A stretch of 64,000 nucleotides of DNA from Acorus gramineus (lineage: Eukaryota; Streptophyta; Magnoliopsida; Acorales; Acoraceae): positions 9,996,704 through 10,060,703 of the forward strand of contig CM060847.1 of NCBI GenBank assembly GCA_030737835.1, written 5' to 3'. Below the pieces are notes generated by a model, which saw only the letters and a program-made list of their open reading frames with translations, ran no database searches and had not been told where the DNA came from. Shown piece after piece: positions 47,261 to 59,284 of the stretch (position 1 is its first letter; every line of letters starts with the position of its first letter). Made by a program: the position numbers and the translations under genes.

Positions 47261-49604
47261 ATCACATTTCCACCACACATAGCACATTCTCACTGAGAAC
47301 CCTTCCCTCAGCCTCGGTTGCGGCTTCCTCACCACCTTGTCCCTCGATGCATCAACAAGCACAACCTCCTGAAGTTCAGCCAAAGGAGAGATGAAACTCG
47401 TACCTCATCATGCAGATTCTATAACCATACATTCTTGTACTATAACCATTTATACAACCAACAAGGTAATTGAAATCTGATTTCTGTCCTTTGTTTTTGG
47501 ATCAATATTTATCTTGGTTCGCTTGCATGCCTGGAGTGGTATTTTGTACAAAATATTGAACTTCTAGTTACGAATGTAACTTGTAAAGTCTGTTAAAAAA
47601 TGTGTTTATGCACTGATTGCTCTACAGTTCATATGTAAATTATTGGGAATTAAGTTTAAGATGATAATAAAACCTCCCACATTTGAATCTTATGAGAGTA
47701 GATTGATGTGTTTTCTATGAATATTCATCTTGGAAAATTTTTGATCTCATTCAATTCTTACACTTTGCTGACCTAAGCAGGCTCAAGATATTACAGATTT
47801 AGGCTCATTGAAAGAGGCAGCCTGGATTTTTGTTCCAAGTAAATTATTATCTGAACTTCTCCGCCAAATATCCTTTGCACGTGGCATTCATTTACTCATT
47901 CATGTGACCAGAAATTGATTTTTTTTTTTCATTTATTCATCCGTAATTTTTTTAAAATGGTAAAAGAGATGATCATCTTTGGAGATGGAGCAACCTTGCA
48001 TTCTGCACGTACATTGAAAATAAAAGAAGACGTTCTCAAGTAAGTTGATATTTCCTTGTGTCAACCTGATTGTAAAAACTCAGTGCTACAAAGTCCTTAT
48101 GATGCCATCATTAATGGAAAAAGTAAAGTCTTGAAAGCATCACCAAAGATTTTTTTGGTCTTCTCTGAGGGGTAGTAGCACCAATTTAGTAAGTAATAAT
48201 TTTTTGTTAAACTATTGCCCATATGTCCAAGCTCAACAGTTGTCAAAGAGGTAGGGTGTTCTTGTCTCTCTGATTTTGCTCATGTTGGCGCAGGTTTCTT
48301 GATTTTTTTTTTTTTTTTTTTCTTTTTCCCTTTTTTGAAAAAATGACCGGAGGTTATATTGTTCATCAAATCCGTTTGAGATATCTCGTCAGCTGGTGTT
48401 TGAATTTATGAGTTGTTCGGATGAACATTGCATGTCTACAAAGATATAGATAACCAACTCATGATAACCAATTCCTCAAATATATCAAGTGAGGTGAAAT
48501 TAGCACTTCCTAATGTCTCCCAGCTTGCTTTATTTGGAGGAATATTTGGTTGGGGTCTCTCTCTTTCAAGATTTTTTTATTATCATGTGATATATTCTTT
48601 GCATACTTGTTTCATTGCATCACCAACTCACGAATTAAACAAACTTTGGCGTCATTACACGCAGTTTATAAAATTTATTCATGCCATCACACACAGTTTT
48701 TGTAAGAAGGTGCATGTGTAGTAGCCTCATTTTGCTAATAAAATACATGTTTTGTTAGATGAATTATGTGATTTACTATTATTATTATTACTACTTTTGT
48801 AAGTGTTTGGTGGGATATTACTTTTGTAAATGTAAAATTTTTTTTTTTTTTATTATTATACGACAATAATGTTTTATAGGACCCATCACAAACTTACTTA
48901 ATAACCACCTAGATTTTATTCCGATGATCATGGAGTATCAATAATTCTTGTATTTGTTTACCATTGCATCGTGGAGAACCATGAATTTTGAAACTTTTAT
49001 TCATGCAACAATATTGATTGATTTTTGATTTTCAGAACTGAATTTATTTATGAAGAACACATAAGAGCATATTCAAAATTATATTTTTAAGGATTTGAAG
49101 GATGGAATCGTTTTTTTTTGCCGATTTGGATCTCACTTAATGTCTTTCGAATCAAGTTTGACATTATTGGATATGTAATCGAGTTGTGTTTTGTTTATTT
49201 TTTTAAATTTGAACACTATTTTTTTATATATTGAATGTCAATTTATGTAAATTAAAAAGATATTGGTCAAATGCTAGAATTTTCAGTTAATAACATTCAT
49301 AAACAAAAAAATGTGTACAAAACGAATGTAATTTGAAAAAAAAAAAGTTAAGCCATTTGAAGTATTTTGATGAAAAACAATTTAGGTAGTTTTAGTGTAA
49401 TTTAGATTTAGATAAATTTTGGTATAATTGAAATAGAAAATATAATTCTTAGATAAGGATTTTTGAAATAGGTAAATTTTAGTGTAATCGAAATTAATGT
49501 GAAAAATTAATAACTGAATAGAAAAAAAAAAGAGATTCAAGTTAAGGAGATATTTTTATCGAAGGGCATACCATATTTTATCATTTTAATAAGGGGGCGT
49601 TATT
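47261..49604. other. AT-rich spacer
   Basis: No recognisable coding sequence; the open frame at 48428-48721 has no family features. T runs occur at 48302-48320 and 48839-48852. Nothing else is supportable. Confidence 0.45.
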
Positions 49605-50616
49605 ATCACCCCACAACTTATACAGCCCACTCCCACCCAACAACTCTTTTTTTTTTTTTTAAACCCATCCTCTTATATATGCTTAGTTATGTAACATGTG
49701 GTCCCACCCCTTTCATTTCTCCTATTCTTCCTCTCCATTTTGAGTTCTTTTTCTCTTCATCCCCCATATTCTCCTCCTCCGTCCTCCCTCCGCCGGCTTG
49801 CATTGTCATTGGCCCGCCCTCGATCGTGAAGCATCCCCGTTCAACCAGCCATCATCTTCTAACGTTAGCAACCCTTTTTTGTTTTTCTATAGTTTGAGGT
49901 ATGAGAAATCATAAATTTCCTTATAAATCCTAGTTTGTTCATTTTGATATGATTGTTTGATGGTAAGTTATATGCATTATGGTTGATGTACATCATTTGA
50001 TGAAAAATGGTTTCTACATTGGTTGGGAGACATAATACACTAGTATCTTGTATGGAAATGGATGGATTGGTAGTTAATTTTGCATTTTTTTTTTCGTTTT
50101 ATCTTTATGGATTCTTGTGACTGTTTTGTAGTGTACTAATCCCATCTTTATTTAACACGTTTGTTTTCTTTTGAGTTTGCTTAATTTTTCTATTAGTATT
50201 CCATTATTACAGGATAACATTATGTCTTGTTAAATGAAGAAAGTAGATTGATTCTTTAATTCATCCAATAGTGGATCCTTGTAACAATAAGGAAACTATG
50301 GAATGTATATATTGTTGTATGGGCATCAAATTCTAGATAAAGGAGTGAACTATTAAATTTTTTTGTCAGTGGAAATGATGAGTGTCTGTGACTGAATCAG
50401 GTGAGAGGTTTTTTATGCTATACATTAGTGATTGTGTTTGGCTGTTATTTATATGAAATTTGTATTCTTCATTTATGGAGTTAGGAATGATTGATAGTTA
50501 GGGTTTTTACAGTAGTTCTTTCAGTTCTTGTAAAGAGTTAAGAATTATGGGATAAAGAAATGTTTATTTCATCTTTCTTCATATGTATGAGTATTAACAC
50601 TTTTTTTCGATGCAAT

Positions 50617-50862
50617 ATGGATCCGAAGGAATGTGTTCGACCTACAGCTTTCAATCTGAAGAGTAGATCAAAAGATGCGCTTTCAAGTTCTTAAAATGTT
50701 GTTGAGGACCCACAAGAAGAGAAAATAGTGGTGGAAAAGGTAGAGGAAAATTCAGATATCGACGAGGTCAGCTTGAAAGGTCTTTTCCAAGGTGGACCAA
50801 CAAATAATGATCTCCTTGTGGACTACCGACATCATGTGGTATACCGTACCTGGAATGACAAG
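50617..50862 (+). pseudogene. Plant mobile domain (PMD) protein fragment
   Basis: One frame runs from ATG 50617 through an in-frame TAA at 50692-50694, then continues to a donor-like AAG|gtatat at 50862. The second part ends LKGLFQGGPTNNDLLVDYRH followed by HVVYRTWNDK, resembling the GGP..LL.dY..HVa..iW start of the PMD found in MAIN/MAIL-like proteins and in transposons. The nonsense codon and the lack of following exons mark it as a relic. The assignment rests on a short match. Confidence 0.4.
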
Positions 50863-51499
50863 GTATATATTTGACATTTTACATAAGCACATGCAGAATG
50901 TAATTGACTACTGTCAATATATCATGTCTCTTTTCGCTTTGATCACTTTCAGCACATTGGGAATTAGGGAACATCGTTGTAAAAGAGAGAATGATTGTTC
51001 TTCGTAACATTGAACTAAGTCCAATGTGTTGACAGTTTCCTATGAATGTTTTATTTTTGTTCGAACATCCTCTAGTTAAGCATTAATTACTTTCATGTAT
51101 CAAATGGGCCAATCAACTACTTTTATATATATATATTGATTTTCGTATGTAATGGCTGTTGTTGAAAGTTTCTTGAACTATTTTTTTCGAACAACTGAAT
51201 CGAATGATGTAGATACTTGTTTTGGGTATGATGACTACTAGGTTCGAATTTAAAAAATTCTGAGTATATAAATTTTAAATGTTACCATGGCTACCAAGTT
51301 GTGAGTGATTCCTTGGTTAATGATTCATTTAATGTACAATATTTTCGAATCTTATTGAATGTTAGTCAATATAGTGCTCATTTGAAACCATATAAATTTA
51401 GTATCAATGAATTTGAAATGTACTAGTTGAATGAGTAGGTTTTGAGCAATCATTGGCTCAGGGCTGAATAAGATAACAATTTTAATTTCCTTGTCTGCT

Positions 51500-51830
51500 T
51501 GGTTCGACATAGTAGTGTCGACAATCTTAGGTTCTGTCAACAGTTGAATTGTCGAATCAAACAGAACCGAGATAGTAGGTTCAGTAGATACATTGACATT
51601 AATAATGTTGACAATATCAACTTCTGAATTGTCGAATGAAGCAGAACAAAGACAGTAGTCCAATACATTCATTGACAGTAGTAATGTCGACAATATGAAC
51701 TTCTGTCGACATCGGGATTGTCGAATCAAGCAAAACCAAGACAGTAGGTCCACTACATACATCGACAGTACTAATGTCGACAATATTAACGTTTGTCGAC
51801 ATCTTAATTGTCGATTCAATGATTTGGGTG
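51500..51830. repeat. About three tandem units of roughly 90 bp rich in gtcgaca
   Basis: Words tgtcgacaatat, gaattgtcgaat, cagaac(a/c)aagacagtag and ata(c/t)attgaca recur about every 90 bp. They generate the minus-strand open frame 51352-51819, which has no family features and is taken as a by-product. Confidence 0.75.
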
Positions 51831-52095
51831 GGTTAGATTAACATGGGGTGGGTTGTGAAGGGGTGGGTTTGGGTTACATTCAGAAACTCATAACAATATT
51901 ATTTTATTATTTAATGTATGGTGAGGTGAATATGTCATGGGGTGGTAATACCCCCTACAAGCTAATCAATAAAGTGATGACATCTCGTAGAATCTGTGAG
52001 TGAGGTTTATAACTTGGGGTCTGGGTATCACAACTTGTTACACAAACATCTATGTCCATGAATACACAATACACGTGTGGTCTCGTAAGTAATAA
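51690..52095 (+). repeat. Dispersed repeat, copy 2 (partner at 5950-6420)
   Basis: Shares with 5999-6400 the succession gaacttctgtcgacatcggg, ttagattaacatggggtggg, ataacaatattattttatta, tataacttggggt and gtggtctcgtaagtaat. Copy 2 lies at the right edge of the possible PMD-carrying element. Confidence 0.75.
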
Positions 52096-52487
52096 GTTGT
52101 TAAGTTGTTAGTTTATTGTTTGGATATGCAGTGATGTTACGTGAAATTTTCCGTAGATTATAAATAGAGTATAAATAAATTATTATCTATTTAACTGTGT
52201 TTTTAATTATTTTTATCAAAATATATAATAAACTAATAATAAAGTTTTTGTTTAAAAGATATGAATAACAATTTATAAAAAATAAAAAAATAATTTTATA
52301 CACGATCTCCTAATTTATTTTCATTTATTATATAACAAAGTCATACTTGTTTATTATTCTATCGCTATTCCATCTTATTCTCCAACTATTCCACTATCTA
52401 ATTACGCAAGAGGTTTAAAACCACGGCCCGAAAATCAGCCCCGAACAAGGGAAAACGACCGCACTCTCGAAGCTCGAAACGGCGGCA

Positions 52488-54102
52488 ATGGCAGGTCTGA
52501 AGATGATGGCGTCACCACCGCCGGCTCTGTCCGACAAGAGTTCCTTCACCACCTGCATGAGAGGGACCTCCATTTCGATCCGAACCCTCCAGGTGACCAT
52601 TCGCATTTAAACCCTAAATTTATCTTCCCCGATTCATCTGATCCCCCATTCCTTCGTAACCTCATCAACACGTAAATTTGTCATCCAGTGTCTGTTTATT
52701 CGATTAATCGATCAAAACTTACATTGATCTAATGCTTCACTAATAAGAGGAAGATTAACTCAATCAGGCAAAGTTTAGATGGGATTTTGTGAGATATGGT
52801 GGAGACTAATAGGTATGTCGTAGGATCATAGCCACAAAGTCGCCAGACTATTCATGAAATTCCAGCGAACACCATGTATATCATTTTGAACAAACCTTTT
52901 AGATCACAATCGAGAGGCCTAGAAACTAAAACTGACAGCAATTCTGCTGAAAGAATGTTGTTTATTGATCACACCCCATTAAGAAGTCAGAATGATTGCA
53001 ATGTGATTTGTTCCACCTACAAGCACCAACTGCTTGATCATTTGTCTGAACCACCTGTATGATTTGGATGCGCATGAATAGCAATATTTAGCTGTCTTGG
53101 TGCATCTTGGGATCTGTATTATGATTTTTGTCATTTCTAGATCTTATAATTTAGCATGTGTTGGATGTTATGGGGAGTTCAGGAAATTGTTTTCTTCAAT
53201 TCTTGACAAGTTTCTGTATAATGTCATTATTATTTTTTTGACAATGGTTTTATTTTGTGTGAATTAATTCTCTTTCTTATATATTGTATGAAGTGTATTG
53301 GAATCTTGTGAAGGAACTTTGGGTGTTGATGTCATGTCAATTCTGATTCTTCTTGCTAATGGTTTGCATTTAGTTCACGTTGTACTAATGCACTATATTC
53401 TGGTTGTAGGACTGTCAAGTCTTGGTTATAAATTGGAATCTTGTGAAGGAACTTTGGGTGTTGATCGTGTAATTTGGATATAAATTGCTGCTACTCTTCT
53501 CGGTCCGTGTATCTGGAAAAGTTCATGCATTCTACTGACAAACTTTTATGTTGCTTTATGTGATTTTTTTTCCGATTACACACACACACACAGGTTTTAG
53601 ATCCTGCTTTTTTCTGAATTCTTCCCCAAATAATTTGAACAAACTGAACAAAACTCTACCGAAAGATTATGGAATCCCAAATTTGTGACTGTGCGTCAGA
53701 TGACTTGTATGAAGCTATGGTCTCTTATAGTTCTTTTTTCATATCAATATCAATCAGTTTCAATAAACATTGAGCAATATAAATATAAATTTCCTGCAGA
53801 CTAGAAACAAAGAAAATTGTGAGCCAACAGTGCTGAAAACCTTAGCTTCGCGAAGAGATGCAATAGCATTTTTCACTACATCTCTTGCTGCTACCTTCTT
53901 ATCAATCAACCAGGCAGAGGCTCGCACTGTGAAACCAGAGACCCGGAGGAAGATCCGGGAGAAGTTGGACAAGCTCCGAGAGAAGGGTGGAGCATTGAAG
54001 CAGAAGTCTGATTCAAGTGCAGATGACAATGGGGAGAAAAAGAAACTACCCGAGTTCCAGAATGTTCTCACTGGACCACCTATCATCAATGCAAGCTTCT
54101 AA
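52488..54102 (+). CDS. Small thylakoid-lumen protein with Tat-type signal, function unknown
   Basis: Exons 52488-52592 and 53800-54102 join in phase (CTCCAG|gtgacc ... ctgcag|ACTAG) to give 135 residues. Residues 1-55 are Ser/Thr-rich and basic, as in a plastid transit peptide. Then comes a twin-arginine signal, SRRDAIAFFTTSLAATFLSI followed by NQAEA, with AxA-type cleavage expected near residue 70, which predicts delivery to the thylakoid lumen by the Tat route. The mature part is short and charged: TVKPETRRKIREKLDKLREK (likely helix), a Lys/Asp/Ser-rich linker, then KKKLPEFQNVLTGPPIINAS. I recognise the architecture of conserved small lumenal proteins but not a named member. The ATG at 52488 is the first in the exon. 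A polyadenylation-like taataaat follows at about 54162. No lesion seen. Confidence 0.78.
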
Positions 54103-55810
54103 AATTAATGGTAACAACCAGCTTCTGAGTGGGTCATGTTGTAAATATCTTAATGGAAATCTAATAAATTGTTTGTTTGTTTAACTGTTTTTTGAAACTG
54201 CAAAGACTTTTTCGATGTAGTTCTTTTTTGGTGTAGTTCAATAATATATTGTAAAATTCATGTCCAATACTCTGTGTATGTATGTATGTGGTCACCTAAA
54301 GTTAATCAAATGATCATCGGTATATAGCCTGAACTCTGTTGAGGTTTAAACTATTTTACACAAGGTGACTTTCATACAATATTTGATATTTATAAAAAAC
54401 CATATAATTTTTTAACCAGTGTTGGATTCTCATGCATAGTATATTGTGTATGAGTTCTTTTCATGAATTTTTTTTTTTTGAAATTTTTTGAAAGATCTAT
54501 TATCAATTATATCATATCCTTGTTATCAGATTGATCAGACTGAATGCAAAATGTTGTTTTATTGCATTTGATTGTTTATTCCTATATCCCTTTGGTTTGC
54601 AAATAATTATTACACGGGCAATGAAGAATTAGATGATGTTTTATTTGGCTGTAATTTCTCTTAATTAAAGTTATATATTTAATATACATCTTATTATTCG
54701 TCGAATGAAACAAAAGGGGGCTCGAATATCATGAGATATATATGGACCATGGTTTCAAGATGGGGTGGGAGTTGGCCAAAGGTCAATGTTGAAGCTACGA
54801 GCCTTCTTGGTGTCATTAAGATGGTCTATTTTTCCCTTTTATTCATCACAAACTGGTCTCTCTCATAAAAAATAAAACATTAGATAAAATGATACTGTAA
54901 AAAATAATCAATAGAAACAAGGACTAATAAACACCACGCAACATATGGATTGACAGTGTGAAATGGTTTGTTCCCTCTCCTTCCCACTCCTCCCAATCAC
55001 ATAATCTACAACATATATTCATCCACATCTCCAACACTTTTAACTTACCTCTTTTGTATAGCATCAGATTCTGTTCACATCCAAAGTTCCCACTCAGATG
55101 ATGCTGCAGGCGTTTGGGTTTTCGTCGCTGAAGATCGTCGTGAGTCGGTTCTCCTCACGTGGAGGAGTCGGGCAGTAGTAGCATAGTTGTTGCTGGTTGG
55201 GAGGACCAAAACCTGGCTTGTTCCAGGTCCACACATGTCGATCTGGTTCGGACCCTGCTAAGCCAAACCGCATGGTCTCCAGGGTCTTGTCTTCTAAGGC
55301 GCAGGTGTGTATGGAGGGGGTGATGGAAGTAATGGTTTCGGGCTGTTTTGGCGAACGCGAACGCGTTTGGATGGCGGGGCTCCAGTTTCTGAAAGTTACA
55401 GACTTTGCCATCGAACATGTCATCGGCGGGTCAGCGGATGTTTTGTGGGCCGATTTCCTTCCTTTTTTACCAAGCAAAATAAAAAAGAAAACCAATGAAT
55501 CACATAGGATGCTGAATTGGATCAGTCTTCAATAAAAAAAAAATGACATATAACATCATGTGGTACGTCTGAGATCTGACTAGATCCCACTTCATTGATT
55601 ATGTATATTAATAACTAAAAAATAAAACTCACTAATATGTTAATTGCTAGGTTTCTTTGATGGAACTAAATCTATGGTTATGATTACTTATCAAGGGTCA
55701 TGGAAGTAAAGAAAAGAGGGTTACCATGGATCTTGCTTAGAACATTTGAGAGCTTCTTCCCTAGAGGACTGCAACCCATCTGTGTTTCTGTGTGTTGCAG
55801 ACACAAGTTG

Positions 55811-55843
<33 letters not shown>

Positions 55844-56953
55844 ATACACACACAAGTTGTGAATCAAACCATAAGGAGAATGTGGACTGCTTTTAGAAAT
55901 GTATGTGTTTTGGTTTTTGGTTGTAAATTAAATGAAGAATCAAATATAAAGTGATGCTTTTAGTTTGTCTTTTGTTCTTTCTTTCTTCTCTTATTAATTA
56001 ATAGATATGTTTATGGACATGTGGTCTTCTCCTCCACCCAATCAATGGACGAAGTTCAAGTTGTAAGAGATAAGCCATCTCGGAATATATTCGTTTTCTG
56101 ACTATTAATCGAACTGGGATTTTTGTTCAAGTGGTTTAATTTTGTGGGTTTAGTGAATGCTGTGGGTTGTGAATCTTGTGATTGAGATTGGGATAATTAA
56201 CTTCTCACAAATCTAATCTTCCGATACTGGGAATTTTTATGGTAATATGTTTTATTTTATTTATTTATCTTTCATGTTTAAATTTTCTACACGAGGGGGT
56301 ATTTTTATCAACCAAGAGATGATTTAGTTCATATATTAGGATTTTATTAACTTAGTGTACGATTCCATCTGAAAACCATCGTATTGAAAATAAAAAGAAA
56401 CACAGAACCACAAAAAGAAGAACCACAAAAAGAGATAAACGTGGTTAGATAAATGTTGTCTACATCCATAGAGATGAAAAATAATTTTTTATTCATTTCT
56501 GGAACGGGGTTATAAATCTGACTCTCGTCCTTCAAACCCTAGGATAGCTTAACTCGCGTTTTCAGTCGTTATGGTAAAATATGTTCGATCATCATTGAAA
56601 AATTTTGCCGCTGGAATTCTTGTTTGATGATCCAAAAACTGGAATGCATGCATAAACGCAACACAATGTAACTGCAAATTTAGTACTGCAGCACCAGCAA
56701 AAAGCATGTTATGGTCATCCAATTGTTTTTGCTGGCATGCCGTGTGGTTAACAAATTTGAATATTTCAACCTTCACAAGATAATGAAATTAATATATCAT
56801 GCTGGAGAAGACAATCAAGACTTCTTTTTTTTTTTTTTTTTTGAGATATAGCATGAAGGATACGAAAGTTTTGGACCTTTTGGGGGTGAGACTACATTGA
56901 TAATCATTATTTTGATACAATCTGAACATAATACAATCCAACAAGTTTATTTA
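54103..56953. other. Intergenic region with a GT microsatellite and one GC-rich open frame
   Basis: Mostly AT-rich. A TG dinucleotide run occupies 55812-55841. At 55094-55423 (minus) a GC-richer 109-residue frame begins at an ATG and contains RFGLAGSEPDRHVWTWNKPG and CYYCPTPPREEN. It has no recognised family and overlaps a plus-strand frame of similar length, so neither is called. Nothing else is supportable. Confidence 0.45.
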
Positions 56954-59284
56954 CTAGTCATCATCCACAAAAGATGAACCATCTCTTTCATCAACCACAG
57001 ATAACTCACTAAGAAATCCAGTCTTTTGAGGATCCGCTGGAGTCTGGCCAGAAGAACTCATGAAAGGCTTGGGTGCCATTTGCAATGCATCGACATCCCC
57101 CTCCAACATTTCTATGACTCTGCTCATCGGGGGACGGTCCGCCGACCTCATCTGAATGCACCATAGTCCCACCATACACAACTTTCTTCCTATCCCTTCG
57201 ATCTCCGGGGCGCACTCGATCTTCCCTGTTCCTTCAACTGTGCTGTTGAGCTGATCATACACCCAAGAAGGGAAGTAAACTTGGCTTGAATTCTCTGCAT
57301 TTGGGTCCACATTCCTCCTCCCTCCGGCCATTTCCATCAATAGCATCCCAAAGCTATAAACATCAGACTTATAAGATATGATTCCAAAGCTCCTTGTTAC
57401 AAGCTCAGGAGCCATGTATCCTATGGTGCCTCTCGCGGCACTCACCGATGCGTGGTTGTGCTCTTTGGGGTACAATTTTGCTAGACCAAAGTCAGAAACT
57501 TTTGGGACAAAATTGTGGTCTAGTAGGATGTTGTGGGGTTTAATATCGAAATGTAGAATGCACATATCACAACCCGTATGTAGATATTCAATGCCACGTG
57601 CGGCACCCAACGCAATCTCATTGAGCTTCTCCCAACTAAAGGGGCAGCTCGACCCTTCCCGTGAAAATATAAATTTGTCGAGCGACCCATTAGGCATGTA
57701 TTCATACACAAGTGCCCTCTTTGTTCCCTCCGAGCAGAACCCGATGAGTTTTACTATGTTCACATGATGGATTCGGCCGATGGTGGAGACTTCGCTGATG
57801 AAGTCATCCCCATTGCACTTAGAGTTTCCCAACATCTTCACAGCGACAAGATGGCCTCCGAGCAGCTTGCCTTTAAACACGGTCCCGAAGCCCCCCTGGC
57901 CTAGTTTCTCTCTGAAGTTGCTCGTCATGGATTGGATTTCGGGGTAAGTGTACCTTGTTGGCATGAGTTTTTCTTGGAATCGTAGAAATTTTTCAACGTT
58001 GTCAAGGGAGGCGAGCGTTTTTAGGCTTTTTTTTAGAAGGAAAATTAAGATGGTTAAGGGCGCTAAGATGAACCTACATAATCCCAATACTGCAATGAGA
58101 GAGAAAAGTGGTTGGTTAGCCACACACAGAAAAAGATGGATCATAATATTTGAAACCAGGATTGGTGAATTGAACAAGATAGCATACATGCTAGAAGTTG
58201 TTCCACTAGACTCGTGATACATAATAAGATGAATTTAAATAATCCAAGTGGTTTATAATCCCCCAAACCACAGCTGTTTTTTAGACAGGACGAATAATAA
58301 TCATCCAGCCGACTGCTGTTGTTCTTGCAAGAATCAAGAGACACACACAGGTTCTCGTCAAAAGAATCCTGATTTTCACGGAACATCGAAACAAAGTAAT
58401 CCCTGTAAACCATGTCAGCAATATTTAGTTTTATTCACTTGACTTTGCTCAAACTCTGAAATTCATGTGTTCACATCATGATTCCATGGTTTAGAAAATC
58501 AAATAATGAGAATGATGTAATAAATTTGCGTTTTTGATCTGAGTTGCTTTGCTTACCTGGTTGCATTTTTCGAACACTGAAAAGCACAATCTAATGGAAA
58601 ATCATAGGAAGAGATACCGGAACTGATGCGAGTGTCTGACCACATGTAATTGAACCCATTTGCCAGAAGCCTTTGAACACCAGCCAGTGAAGACAAATTT
58701 TGGTACCTATTAAAAGGAAGAGATACCGGAACTGATGCGACATGGCGGCATGAATTTCTGAGGTCACTCACTCGAAGGTCAGGAGCGACATAGGCATTCT
58801 CCTTTGCAGTACTTGCACAAGGAACAAACAAGTATTCTGGATCCGAGACAACTTGTAAACAGGTTATGAAATCAATGGTAGCGGTAAAGAAATCAGTATC
58901 GCTATACATGGTATGAAGGCAAAATCGGTTATCTTGCTGGAGTTGAGGAGTTGTTAGGTGGTTCGGACTGAATAAGCACTTGTCGTCAGCCAAGCGGACA
59001 TCGATGATTCTGAGATAACCTGATGTGTAATTGATCTCCTTCACATAGAATGGCATGTTTTGGATGAGGAGGATTGTTTTGTTAGCAACACAGGAGAGTT
59101 CAAAGTTTTGAGAGCCACAGCCGACAGGATCATTTTTCAGACGGAAGGGGTCACTGATATTGTGGAGGTCTCCACAAGAAGAGGGAGGGCAGGATTGCTT
59201 TAGATTTCTGGCATGACAGCAGATGGTAAAGAAACAAAGAGAGAGTACTAGCAAAGCTAACAATGGAAAATCTTGATTTCTCAT
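56954..59284 (-). CDS. LRK10-like (LRK10L) receptor-like kinase with GUB_WAK ectodomain
   Basis: Exons 59284-58557, 58402-58221 and 58089-56954 join in phase to 681 residues. Residues 1-28 form a signal peptide (PLLALLVLSLCFFTICCHA). A cysteine-rich GUB_WAK domain follows: CPPSSCGDLHNISDPFRL, GCGSQNFELSC, INYTSGYLRIIDV and later a C-terminal cysteine pair. Exon 2 adds another cysteine-rich stretch and the start of the membrane span, completed by exon 3 (GLCRFILAPLTILIFLLKK). The kinase has GQGGFGTVFKG, VAVKML, ILHFDIKPHNILLD, DFGLAK and GTIGYMAPE; HFD replaces HRD, as usual for this non-RD family. The tail is acidic. Family knowledge: these plasma-membrane Ser/Thr kinases include the wheat Lr10-linked genes and Arabidopsis LRK10L proteins in defence and hormone responses. 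The ATG at 59284 is the first in frame. The exon 2 donor (T|gtatca) is the least certain border. Confidence 0.9.
58606..58740 (-). repeat. 26-bp exact direct repeat inside the LRK10L ectodomain exon
   Basis: aggaagagataccggaactg followed by atgcga occurs at 58606-58631 and 58715-58740. The offset of 109 bp is not a multiple of three, so the same bases encode ASVPVSLP in one place and RISSGISS in the other. Confidence 0.9.

Larger units (their letters stand above)
49605..51960 (+). mobile_element. Possible DNA transposon carrying a plant-mobile-domain fragment
   Basis: The left edge (gcgttattatcaccccacaa..., 49608) and the reverse complement of the region near 51955 (gggtattaccaccccatgac...) are partly alike over about 35 bp, suggesting diverged terminal inverted repeats. 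Inside are a pyrimidine-rich 5' UTR-like stretch (49680-49890), a broken PMD exon (50617-50862) and the tandem repeats at 51500-51830. Borders and target duplication are not established. Confidence 0.3.

Noticed and set aside
51352-51819. 155-residue minus-strand open frame
   Set aside because: Consists of translated 90-bp tandem repeats and has no domain.
55094-55495. GC-rich open frames on both strands
   Set aside because: No recognisable family, overlapping opposite frames and no splice or promoter support.
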